Below, in pieces: positions 1-5,283 of a DNA stretch of 5,283 nucleotides. This stretch comes from Candidatus Sediminicultor tertius. GTDB lineage: Bacteria > Atribacterota > Phoenicimicrobiia > Phoenicimicrobiales > Phoenicimicrobiaceae. The stretch lies in contig DPXH01000126.1 in NCBI GenBank assembly GCA_003527405.1, forward strand, positions 1 to 5,283. Reading direction: 5' to 3'. Positions within the stretch are counted from its first letter, which is position 1, and each line of letters starts with the position of its first letter. Below the pieces are notes generated by a model, which was not told the DNA's origin, made no database searches, and was given only the letters and a program-made list of their open reading frames with translations. A program made the translations under genes and the position numbers.

Positions 1-2
1 CA

Positions 3-629
3 GGAAAGTCAGAGTCTTTAGAGGCCTTCAGAGTTTTAGCTAAGGAATATATTAGAGATATGACTATTATTTATGATGATATGGGATCTCTGGAGATAAC
101 CGAAGAAGGAGAGATAAAGGGCTATGGTACTGAAGTGGGTGCATTTGTCAGATTAGATGATTTACAACCTGGCTATGCTTTTGGGGTAATTGACAGATCT
201 ATTATTATGAGCCCTCATAAGATTAATGCTCGAGCAGTCATACCCATTACTACTTTGCAGGAAATATTAAAGGGATATAAAGTAGATTATTTTCTCTATG
301 CTAATAATTATGAAGAAGTAGATGAGAGCCATCCTATTTTTGAAGAGTTTTCTTCAATGGAAAAAGCCCTTACTGTCTTTCGTGAAGGGACCCGATTAGC
401 CAAGGGGACTACAACAGAAAAAGGCTTGGTGCGGAGCTATTTTGCCAATATTTTCGGTCCCATACAGTATAAAGAATTACACGAGGAGATTGCCCTAAGA
501 TATTTTTATAAACTATTTGAAAATAAAGTTAAAGTTGGCCAGTTAAGGACGAGGTTGGGTATTCCGGGATATGAACGGAAAGGACCAGAAAAAGCAGCTC
601 AAGAATTAATAAAAATTATTAATGAATAA
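3..629 (+). CDS. PEP carboxykinase/HPr kinase superfamily P-loop protein, C-terminal part (5' partial)
   Basis: The frame is open to the left edge of the window, so the ATG at position 60 is internal and the true start lies upstream. The visible 208 residues begin with GKSES (codons from position 3), a Walker A-like end that resembles the HPr kinase P-loop. About 23 residues later comes YDDMG, which corresponds to the acidic DDEHG-type motif of PEP carboxykinase. Next are YGTEVGAFVRLDD, then INARAVIPI (like the NTRVSYPI segment of ATP-dependent PEPCK), then AKGTTTEKG followed by NIFGPIQY (like LAGTERG and the following segment of PEPCK). The protein therefore probably binds a nucleotide and metal and may transfer phosphate between a nucleotide and oxaloacetate/PEP or another acceptor. 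It ends in TAA, and 171 nt separate it from the next gene, so it is probably a separate transcription unit. Superfamily membership is fairly secure; the substrate is not. Confidence 0.65.
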   Translation, partial: GKSESLEAFRVLAKEYIRDMTIIYDDMGSLEITEEGEIKGYGTEVGAFVRLDDLQPGYAFGVIDRSIIMSPHKINARAVIPITTLQEILKGYKVDYFLYANNYEEVDESHPIFEEFSSMEKALTVFREGTRLAKGTTTEKGLVRSYFANIFGPIQYKELHEEIALRYFYKLFENKVKVGQLRTRLGIPGYERKGPEKAAQELIKIINE

Positions 630-631
630 AT

Positions 632-649
632 TAGTCGTTAGTGAATAGT
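632..649 (+). repeat. 18-bp intergenic repeat, copy 1
   Basis: The 18 bases starting TAGTCGTTAGTG are identical to positions 3197-3214. This copy starts two bases after the stop codon of the kinase-like gene. The motif contains stop codons in all three + frames: TAG at offset 0, TAG and TGA in the second frame, and TAG at offset 14. Confidence 0.75.
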
Positions 650-687
650 AATTCGTATAGCGTGAAAAAACCACGATCCAGATGTAG

Positions 688-707
688 GGGCACAATGAAT
701 TGTGCCC
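688..707. repeat. Perfect palindrome in the 630-800 gap
   Basis: GGGCACAAT and its exact reverse complement ATTGTGCCC are separated by two bases, which gives an 8-bp stem with a TGAA loop when folded. It is preceded by GTAG and followed by TTCCTATATT. No T-run follows, so it is a poor intrinsic terminator. Palindromes of this GTAGGGGCAC-type layout are familiar as dispersed intergenic repeats, but only one copy is present here. Confidence 0.6.
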
Positions 708-728
708 TTCCTATATTACTGCTTTTTC

Positions 729-757
729 CTGTGGCACACGATGCATCATGCCCACAG
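729..757. repeat. Imperfect inverted repeat around a GATGCATC core
   Basis: CTGTGG at the left and CCACAG at the right flank a perfect 8-bp palindrome, GATGCATC (740-747). The arms pair with a bulge and a few mismatches. It lies 43 nt upstream of the GTG start of the corrinoid protein gene. It could be an operator, the stem of a leader hairpin, or part of the same repeat element as 688-707. Apart from these elements and the 18-bp repeat, I see no gene, tRNA, riboswitch or clear promoter in 630-787. Confidence 0.45.
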
Positions 758-787
758 ATGCCTTAAGTAGTGGTAATTTGATTAGAG

Positions 788-793
788 AAGGAG
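788..793 (+). promoter_or_regulatory. Ribosome binding site that sets the GTG start of the corrinoid protein
   Basis: AAGGAG lies 7 nt before the GTG at 801. No ATG in this frame is equally well placed, and the protein encoded from this GTG begins as expected for the helical N-terminal domain of corrinoid proteins. Confidence 0.75.
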
Positions 794-800
794 ATAATCT

Positions 801-1436
801 GTGGTAAATTTTAAGGAATTATCGGAGGCTTTATTCCGAGGGGATGTTTTAAAAGTAAAAGAACTTACCCAAATAGCTTTACGGGAAGATGTAGAACCCA
901 AAGAAATTTTGGAGCAGGGTTTAATTAAGGGGATGGCTATTGTCGGGGAAAAATTCAAGAATAATGAAATTTTTCTTCCCGAAGTATTATTAGCTTCTCA
1001 GGCGATGTACGGAGGTTTAGAATTACTTCAGCCCAGGTTAATAAAAGGTGGGATAAAGGCCGTGGGCAAAGTAGTAATAGGTACTGCCAAGGGTGATCTA
1101 CACGATATCGGCAAGAATTTGGTAGCCATGATGTTGAGAGGGGGAGGATTTGAAGTTATAGATTTAGGAATAGATATCTCTCCTGAAAAATTTTTAGTGG
1201 CTACTCAAGAACACAAACCTGATATTGTGGGTATATCTGCTTTACTAACTACTACTATGATTGGTATGGCGGATGTGATAACTGCTTTAAAAAGAGCAGA
1301 TTTAAGAGGTAGAGTTAAAGTAATGATAGGAGGGGCTCCGGTTACCCAGGAGTTTGCCGATGAAATTGGGGCAGAGGGATATGCTCCCGATGCTGCTTCG
1401 GCAGTAGATAAGGCAAGGGAGCTATTAAAAATTTAA
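801..1436 (+). CDS. Methyltransferase cognate corrinoid protein (MtvC/MtbC type)
   Basis: This cytosolic, 211-residue protein carries a cobalamin whose cobalt accepts and donates methyl groups between partner methyltransferases. Residues 1-85 form the helical cap domain (B12-binding 2 type). From about residue 88 comes the Rossmann-like B12-binding domain, with the cobalt-ligand motif DLHDIG at 99-104 (His101 is the lower axial ligand), the S-x-L segment SALLTTTM at 146-153, and GGAPVT at 177-182, which holds the nucleotide tail. Length and architecture match the family of about 210 residues that serves methylamine, methanol or methoxy-aromatic methyltransferases. It starts at GTG behind a good AAGGAG. 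The AcsE-type methyltransferase follows after 14 nt, so the two are probably a functional pair moving methyl groups to or from tetrahydrofolate. No MtvB, MttB or MtaB partner is in the window, so the specific methyl donor cannot be named. Confidence 0.92.
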   Translation: MVNFKELSEALFRGDVLKVKELTQIALREDVEPKEILEQGLIKGMAIVGEKFKNNEIFLPEVLLASQAMYGGLELLQPRLIKGGIKAVGKVVIGTAKGDLHDIGKNLVAMMLRGGGFEVIDLGIDISPEKFLVATQEHKPDIVGISALLTTTMIGMADVITALKRADLRGRVKVMIGGAPVTQEFADEIGAEGYAPDAASAVDKARELLKI

Positions 1437-1450
1437 GGGGATAATTTGAA

Positions 1451-2251
1451 ATGTTGATTATTGGAGAAAAGATAAATTCCAGTCGAAAAGATGTTAAAAA
1501 TATGGTGGAAAGTAAAAACAAAGAATTTATTCAAGAATTAGCCCAAAAACAGGTTGAAGGCGGAGCCCAAATGTTGGATTTAAATATCGGGACAATCAGA
1601 AAGGGCGAACCGGAAGATATGAAATGGTTGGTAAAGACGGTTCAAGAAGCAGTGGATGTTCCTTTATGTATAGATAGTCCTAACCATGAAGCTATAGAAG
1701 CGGGGTTAGAAGTTTATGATTGGCGCAAAGGCAAGGCTTTGATTAATTCAGTAACAGCAGAGAGAGAGAAACTGGAGTTGATCTTTCCCTTGGTTAAAAA
1801 ATATAAGTGTTCGGTGGTAGCCCTTACTATGGATGAACGGGGTATTCCCCAGGATTCAAAAGAGAGATTTAAAATTGCTGACGAATTAATAAGGGCACTT
1901 ACTAATAAAGGGATTCCTATAGAAGATATATATATTGATCCTTTAACTTTGCCGGTCAGTGCTAATATTCAAAATTCCAATACTGTTCTGGAGACTTTAA
2001 AAAGAATTAATGATTCACATCCCGAAGTGAAAACAATTATAGGGTTAAGCAATATTTCCTACGGATTACCGGAAAGAAAATTGGTTAATCAAAGTTTTGT
2101 GGTTTTGGCAATGGCATATGGTCTTGATGCGGCAATATTGGACTCTACAGATAGAAATTTAATGGCCTTAATTAAAGCAACTGACCTTTTGTTGGGTAGA
2201 GATGAATTTTGTGCACAATATCTTAAAGCCTTCCGACAAGGAAAATTATAA
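1451..2251 (+). CDS. acsE: Methyltetrahydrofolate:corrinoid methyltransferase (AcsE/MtvA-like)
   Basis: This enzyme transfers the methyl group of 5-methyl-tetrahydrofolate to the Co(I) corrinoid of a partner protein, or the reverse. The 266 residues form one pterin-binding TIM barrel of the dihydropteroate synthase-like family, close in length to acetogen AcsE (about 262). The motifs appear in order: MLIIGEKIN at the N-terminus, MLDLNIG at 41-47, LCIDSPN at 72-78 (Asp75), INSVTAE at 98-104 (Asn99), YIDPL at 161-165 (Asp163) and LSNIS at 199-203 (Asn201). These Asp and Asn residues match the pterin-binding and N5-activating positions of Moorella AcsE. AAGGGG overlaps the stop of the upstream gene and lies 10 nt before this ATG, so translation is probably coupled. 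The neighbouring partner is a free-standing corrinoid protein rather than the two-subunit corrinoid Fe-S protein, so an MtvA-like role in a methyl shuttle is as likely as a Wood-Ljungdahl role. Confidence 0.9.
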   Translation: MLIIGEKINSSRKDVKNMVESKNKEFIQELAQKQVEGGAQMLDLNIGTIRKGEPEDMKWLVKTVQEAVDVPLCIDSPNHEAIEAGLEVYDWRKGKALINSVTAEREKLELIFPLVKKYKCSVVALTMDERGIPQDSKERFKIADELIRALTNKGIPIEDIYIDPLTLPVSANIQNSNTVLETLKRINDSHPEVKTIIGLSNISYGLPERKLVNQSFVVLAMAYGLDAAILDSTDRNLMALIKATDLLLGRDEFCAQYLKAFRQGKL

Positions 2252-2284
2252 AGGAACAGGGGACGGTTCTCTGTTCCTTTATAA
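2246..2284. repeat. Long perfect hairpin with REP-like sequence after the methyltransferase gene
   Basis: A 14-bp perfect stem (TTATAAAGGAACAG with its exact complement at 2271-2284) encloses an 11-base loop, GGGACGGTTCT. The left arm covers the methyltransferase stop codon (2249-2251). The GGGGACGGTTCT core recalls dispersed REP-type repeats of clostridia and related anaerobes (from memory, not searched). It has no following T-run on the + strand, so it is more likely a repeat or an mRNA-stabilising stem than a strong terminator. Confidence 0.7.
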
Positions 2285-2335
2285 AAATGGAGATTGTAAT
2301 TTTAGTTAAAGCAAGGAAAGGCAGATATAAAGTCA

Positions 2336-3199
2336 ATGAATTTAAGAGAAAAATTAGGAGCGAATAAATTTGTAGTAACGGTGGAATTAGATCCCCCGAA
2401 AACTTTAAATTTAGACAAAATTTTAAGAGAAGTAAATAGTGCTAATTTCAAAAAATTAGTGGATGCGGTAAATGTTACCGATTGTCCTTTAGCTAAGTTA
2501 AGGATGAGCCCCATTGCCCTTTCTCATATTATTCAGGAAAAAATAGGGTTAGAAGCAATTTTTCATATAACCTGCCGAGATAGGAATTTGTTGGGCTTGC
2601 AGGCAGAGCTTTTAGGAGCGTCTGCTTTAGGGGTAAAAAATATTTTAGCTTTAACTGGAGATCCTCCCGAGATGGGGGACTATGTTAGGGCAACCGGTGT
2701 TTATGATGTAGATTCTATCGGGTTAACAAAGATGATAAATGGCTTAAATAATGGATATAAATATGAAGATGGAGAACTTATGGATAGGACAGATTTTTTT
2801 ATTGGGGCTGCAGTTAATCCTACTGCTTCGGATTTAAAAAAGGAGGTAGAGCGATTTGAGGAAAAAGTATCCGCTGGGGCACACTTTGTTCAAACTCAAC
2901 CTATTTATGATGTAGGGTTATTAGAGAAATTTTTAAAACTTACTGCTCATATCAATGTACCAAAAATTATCGGGATTATGCCTCTAAAGAGTTACAAAAT
3001 GGTTGAATATTTAAATAAAAATTTACCAGGCATCTTTATTCCTACCAGAGTAAAAGAAAGAATGAAAGGAAAGGATGTAGAGGAGGGGATAAAGATAGCT
3101 CAGGAAATTATCGATAAAATACGTAAACTTAAAGGAGTAGCCGGAATCCATATATTTCCATTGCGAGATATGGATTTAGTCTGCCGTTTATTAAACTAG
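2336..3199 (+). CDS. metF: Methylenetetrahydrofolate reductase
   Basis: MetF interconverts 5,10-methylene- and 5-methyl-tetrahydrofolate using FAD; the electron donor cannot be told from sequence. The 287 residues make a single TIM barrel without the C-terminal SAM-regulated domain of eukaryotic enzymes. Visible motifs are VELDPPK at 16-22, whose Glu17 matches the catalytic glutamate of E. coli MetF; HITCRDRN at 77-84; LALTGDPP at 104-111, with the flavin/folate-contacting Asp109; and FVQTQPIYD at 184-192, with the folate-binding glutamine. The segment GDYVRATGVYDVDSIGL (114-130) resembles the reductase half of YitJ-type fusion proteins, but no homocysteine methyltransferase half is present. 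The ribosome binding site is weak: AAGGAAAGG sits 14 nt before the ATG, and no better in-frame start exists before a stop at 2303. It should supply methyl-folate to, or draw it from, the upstream methyltransferase. Confidence 0.93.
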   Translation: MNLREKLGANKFVVTVELDPPKTLNLDKILREVNSANFKKLVDAVNVTDCPLAKLRMSPIALSHIIQEKIGLEAIFHITCRDRNLLGLQAELLGASALGVKNILALTGDPPEMGDYVRATGVYDVDSIGLTKMINGLNNGYKYEDGELMDRTDFFIGAAVNPTASDLKKEVERFEEKVSAGAHFVQTQPIYDVGLLEKFLKLTAHINVPKIIGIMPLKSYKMVEYLNKNLPGIFIPTRVKERMKGKDVEEGIKIAQEIIDKIRKLKGVAGIHIFPLRDMDLVCRLLN

Positions 3200-3214
3200 T
3201 CGTTAGTGAATAGT
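3197..3214 (+). repeat. 18-bp intergenic repeat, copy 2
   Basis: This is identical to 632-649. Its first three bases are the TAG stop codon of metF. The first nine bases (TAGTCGTTA) recur at 3211-3219, so this is the start of a 14-bp tandem unit in about 1.6 copies. Confidence 0.75.
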
Positions 3215-3223
3215 CGTTATTAT

Positions 3224-3327
3224 TTAGTTAGCTAACTGGTTTTTTGGTTAATTAGTTTAAGATTAATTCTTCAATATACTCATTACCAAACCTACCTAAC
3301 CAGGTAACCAATTAACGAGCTAACTAA
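3224..3327. repeat. Imperfect long inverted repeat in the metF-activation gene gap
   Basis: The outer arms TTAGTTAGCT (3224-3233) and AGCTAACTAA (3318-3327) are exact reverse complements. Further inside, CTGGTT (3236-3241) pairs with AACCAG (3298-3303). The arms are rich in GGTTA/TAACC words, including a GTTAGCTAAC palindrome at 3227-3236 and GGTAACC at 3303-3309. It may be a degenerate mobile-element remnant, a leader hairpin, or simple low-complexity repeat. I see nothing coding in 3200-3340. Confidence 0.45.
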
Positions 3328-3340
3328 TCAAGATAAAGAG

Positions 3341-4036
3341 ATGAGAGATATGAAGATAATAAAGGATTTTAAATTAGATATAGATAAAGATGCAGTCTTT
3401 CGCTACCAGGGATATAGCAAAAAAAAGGTTAAAACTCCCAATCAAAATATTTTACAGATTATCGAAGAAGAAATTAATCGAGGTTATAGTCTTTTTGAGC
3501 CGCAGGGGATTTATTCTTTAATTAAAATTGTTGGCTTTGCATCAAAAGGGATTAATTTAGAAAATGGACTGACTTTTAAATTCCCCAAATCAGTAATTAA
3601 CCAATTAAAAGGGGCAAACCATTTGATTATAGGAGTGGTTACTATAGGAGATTTTTTAGAAAAGAAAGTTTCTGAATTGTTCTCTCGAGGAGAATATCCT
3701 CGGGCATTAGCTTTAGATGCAGTAGGGACTGTAGCAGTCGAAGACTTTAGTCGGGAAGTTAGAAAATTAGCCCGTCAAGAAGCGAAAGAACAGGGCTTTA
3801 AAACAAGTAGGCATTTTTCTCCCGGTTATAGTGGTTGGGAAGTATCTCAACAAGAGATTATCTTCAAAAGTATTCCCACTGATAATATCGGAGTAAAGCT
3901 AACCAAAGGCTACATGATGGTACCCCAAAAGTCGTTATCCTGGACAATAGGAGTAGGCAAAGAAATAATTACTTCTTCCGAAGAAGATAATAACTGCGGA
4001 AACTGCCAGTTTAAGTATTGTAATTACAAATTTTAA
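3341..4036 (+). CDS. Stand-alone methionine synthase (MetH) cobalamin-reactivation domain protein
   Basis: The protein resembles the C-terminal activation domain of MetH (Met_synt_B12), which binds SAM and reductively re-methylates corrinoid that has oxidised to Co(II). The signatures are ALDAVGTVAVE at 124-134, FSPGYSGWEVSQQ at 159-171 (the SAM-binding RxxPGY-type motif), and MMVPQKSLSWTIGVG at 192-206. The 231 residues correspond to that domain alone, as in free-standing homologues found beside split methionine synthases and C1 clusters. The only three cysteines lie at the extreme C-terminus in CGNCQFKYC (219, 222, 227), which suggests metal or Fe-S binding. Its likely client is the corrinoid protein at 801-1436. 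A second in-frame ATG at 3350 is a plausible alternative start because weak SD-like bases (AAAGAG) precede it by 9 nt, whereas they abut the first ATG. The LeuC-family gene follows after 24 nt. Confidence 0.85.
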   Translation: MRDMKIIKDFKLDIDKDAVFRYQGYSKKKVKTPNQNILQIIEEEINRGYSLFEPQGIYSLIKIVGFASKGINLENGLTFKFPKSVINQLKGANHLIIGVVTIGDFLEKKVSELFSRGEYPRALALDAVGTVAVEDFSREVRKLARQEAKEQGFKTSRHFSPGYSGWEVSQQEIIFKSIPTDNIGVKLTKGYMMVPQKSLSWTIGVGKEIITSSEEDNNCGNCQFKYCNYKF

Positions 4037-4060
4037 ATTTCGTTAGACAAGGAGAAAATA

Positions 4061-5283
4061 ATGGCAAAAACAATTGTAGAGAAAATACTTTCATCCCATA
4101 CAGATACAGATAACTTTGAAATAGGAGATATAATTAAAGCTCGGGTTGACTTTGCCTTTGCCAATGATATCACCGCTCCGATTGCCATAAAATACTTTAA
4201 AGAAAGTGGAGCAAGGCAGGTATTTGATAAAAAGAGAATTGGTCTGATACCAGATCATTTTGCTCCCAATAAAGATATAAAATCCGCCGAACAGTGTAAA
4301 TTATTAAAAGAATTTGCCCGAGAATATGAAATAGAGAATTATTTTGAGATAGGAAAGATGGGGGTAGAACATGCCCTTCTGCCGGAAAAGGGCTTGGTCC
4401 TTCCCGGAGATATAGTAGTGGGGGCAGATTCTCATACCGATACTTCCGGGGCCTTAGGTGCTTTTGCCATCGGAGTGGGCAGTACCGACTTAGCTGCTAT
4501 TATGGTCCTTGGTGAGGTCTGGCTTAAAGTGCCACCCACCATTAAGTTTGTCTATTCCGGAAAATTAAATAAATGGGTAAGCGGCAAAGATTTAATCTTA
4601 TACACCATTTCCCAGATCGGGGTAGATGGAGCCAATTATAAGGTGATGGAATTTAGCGGAGAGACAATTAAAGGTCTTTCTATGGATAACCGCTTTACTA
4701 TGTGTAATATGGCCATTGAAGCAGGGGCAAAGACCGGGATTATCGAACCAGATGAGCTTACTTTGGAATATCTGAAAGGACGTGCCCAAAGACCTTATCA
4801 GACCTACAATAGTGACCCCGATGCCCATTATGAAAAGATCATAGAGATTGATGTTAGTAAAATTGAACCCCAGGTGGCTTTCCCTCATCTGCCGGAAAAT
4901 GCTAAACCGATTAGCCAGGCGAAAGGGATTAAAATTGATCAATCCATTATCGGTTCCTGTACCAACGGTAGGATAGAAGATTTGCGTATAGCTGCCCAAA
5001 TCTTAAAAGGGCAGCAAATTCATCCTGAAGTCAGATTGATTGTCATCCCCGCTACTCAAGATGTTTACTTGCAAGCCCTTCGGGAAGGATTAATTGATAT
5101 ATTTATCTCTTCTGGTGCCGCGGTAAGTACTCCTACCTGTGGTCCCTGTTTAGGTGGTTATATGGGTATCTTGGCTAAAGGAGAAAGAGCCATCTCAACT
5201 ACTAACCGGAATTTTGTAGGCAGGATGGGACACCCTGAAAGCGAAGTATACCTGGCCAGCCCTGCCCTTGCCGCCGCCTCTGC
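4061..5283 (+). CDS. leuC: LeuC/homoaconitase-family hydro-lyase large subunit (3' partial)
   Basis: This is the large subunit of a [4Fe-4S] aconitase-family isomerase such as 3-isopropylmalate dehydratase or homoaconitase. The ATG is preceded by AAGGAG with a 6-nt gap. The frame then runs 407 codons without a stop to the window end; the family is about 420 residues, so only the last few are missing. Motifs are LLPEKGLVLPGD at 106-117, VGADSHT at 120-126, GALGAFAIGVGSTD at 130-143, GSCTNGR at 298-304 (Cys300), TCGPCLGG at 359-366 (Cys360, Cys363), TTNRNFVGRMG at 380-390 and YLASPALAAAS at the end. The three cysteines ligate the cluster. HTDTSG stands where many LeuC proteins have HTCTYG, and GVEH where many have GICH. 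Substrate choice depends largely on the small subunit, which would be expected just downstream, so leuC is a family label; homoaconitate, methylmalate-type or other substrates remain possible. Confidence 0.88.
   Translation, partial: MAKTIVEKILSSHTDTDNFEIGDIIKARVDFAFANDITAPIAIKYFKESGARQVFDKKRIGLIPDHFAPNKDIKSAEQCKLLKEFAREYEIENYFEIGKMGVEHALLPEKGLVLPGDIVVGADSHTDTSGALGAFAIGVGSTDLAAIMVLGEVWLKVPPTIKFVYSGKLNKWVSGKDLILYTISQIGVDGANYKVMEFSGETIKGLSMDNRFTMCNMAIEAGAKTGIIEPDELTLEYLKGRAQRPYQTYNSDPDAHYEKIIEIDVSKIEPQVAFPHLPENAKPISQAKGIKIDQSIIGSCTNGRIEDLRIAAQILKGQQIHPEVRLIVIPATQDVYLQALREGLIDIFISSGAAVSTPTCGPCLGGYMGILAKGERAISTTNRNFVGRMGHPESEVYLASPALAAAS

Noticed and set aside
60..629. ATG at 60 as the true start of the kinase-like gene
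   Set aside because: The frame stays open to the window edge, and the upstream codons encode the GKSES nucleotide-binding motif, so the ATG is internal.
778..798. Sigma-70-like promoter (TTGATT with GATAAT)
   Set aside because: The two boxes are only about 9 nt apart, and the second overlaps the ribosome binding site region immediately before the GTG start.
630..800. Cobalamin or SAM riboswitch in the corrinoid gene leader
   Set aside because: I found no B12-box-like GCCACTG sequence or other recognisable riboswitch core; only palindromes are present.
2246..2284. Intrinsic terminator after the methyltransferase gene
   Set aside because: The stem is strong, but no T-run follows it on the + strand and the next gene in the same pathway begins 84 nt later.
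2302..2514. 70-residue minus-strand open frame
   Set aside because: It lies almost wholly antisense to the start of metF, which has clear family motifs, and its own translation shows no recognisable domain.
4598..4999. 133-residue minus-strand open frame
   Set aside because: It is antisense to the conserved middle of the LeuC-family gene, has no recognisable domain and no convincing ribosome binding site.

Overview
The window looks like low-GC DNA from an anaerobic bacterium that carries out one-carbon metabolism on folate and corrinoid cofactors. The genes are bacterial in style: short intergenic gaps, AAGGAG-type ribosome binding sites, one GTG start, and a tetrahydrofolate-type MetF. An acetogen-like Firmicute or an uncultivated subsurface lineage would fit, but the sequence alone does not settle the taxon.

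Layout, all genes on the + strand. (1) Positions 1-629 hold the C-terminal part of a P-loop kinase of the PEP carboxykinase/HPr kinase superfamily, whose start lies before the window. (2) Positions 630-800 are non-coding, with two palindromic elements and one copy of an 18-bp repeat. (3) Positions 801-2251 hold a tight pair: a free-standing corrinoid protein (MtvC/MtbC type) and an AcsE-type methyltetrahydrofolate:corrinoid methyltransferase, 14 nt apart. (4) A long hairpin resembling clostridial REP-type repeats covers the methyltransferase stop codon and begins the gap before metF. (5) Positions 2336-3199 hold methylenetetrahydrofolate reductase (metF). (6) Positions 3200-3340 are a repeat-rich gap, with the second copy of the 18-bp repeat and an imperfect inverted repeat. 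(7) Positions 3341-4036 hold a stand-alone version of the MetH cobalamin-reactivation domain with a C-terminal three-cysteine motif. (8) Positions 4061-5283 hold a LeuC/homoaconitase-family large subunit, cut by the window end.

How the genes fit together (inference): MetF makes 5-methyl-tetrahydrofolate (or runs in reverse), the AcsE-like enzyme moves the methyl group between folate and the cobalt of the corrinoid protein, and the activation-domain protein re-methylates corrinoid that has oxidised to Co(II). Together these are the folate, cobalamin and activation modules of methionine synthase MetH as separate proteins. Neither the homocysteine-binding module nor a substrate-specific methyltransferase (MtvB/MttB/MtaB-like) is in the window, so the methyl donor or final acceptor must be encoded elsewhere. 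The LeuC-family gene starts 24 nt after the activation protein and may be co-transcribed with it, but it has no obvious biochemical link to the C1 genes.
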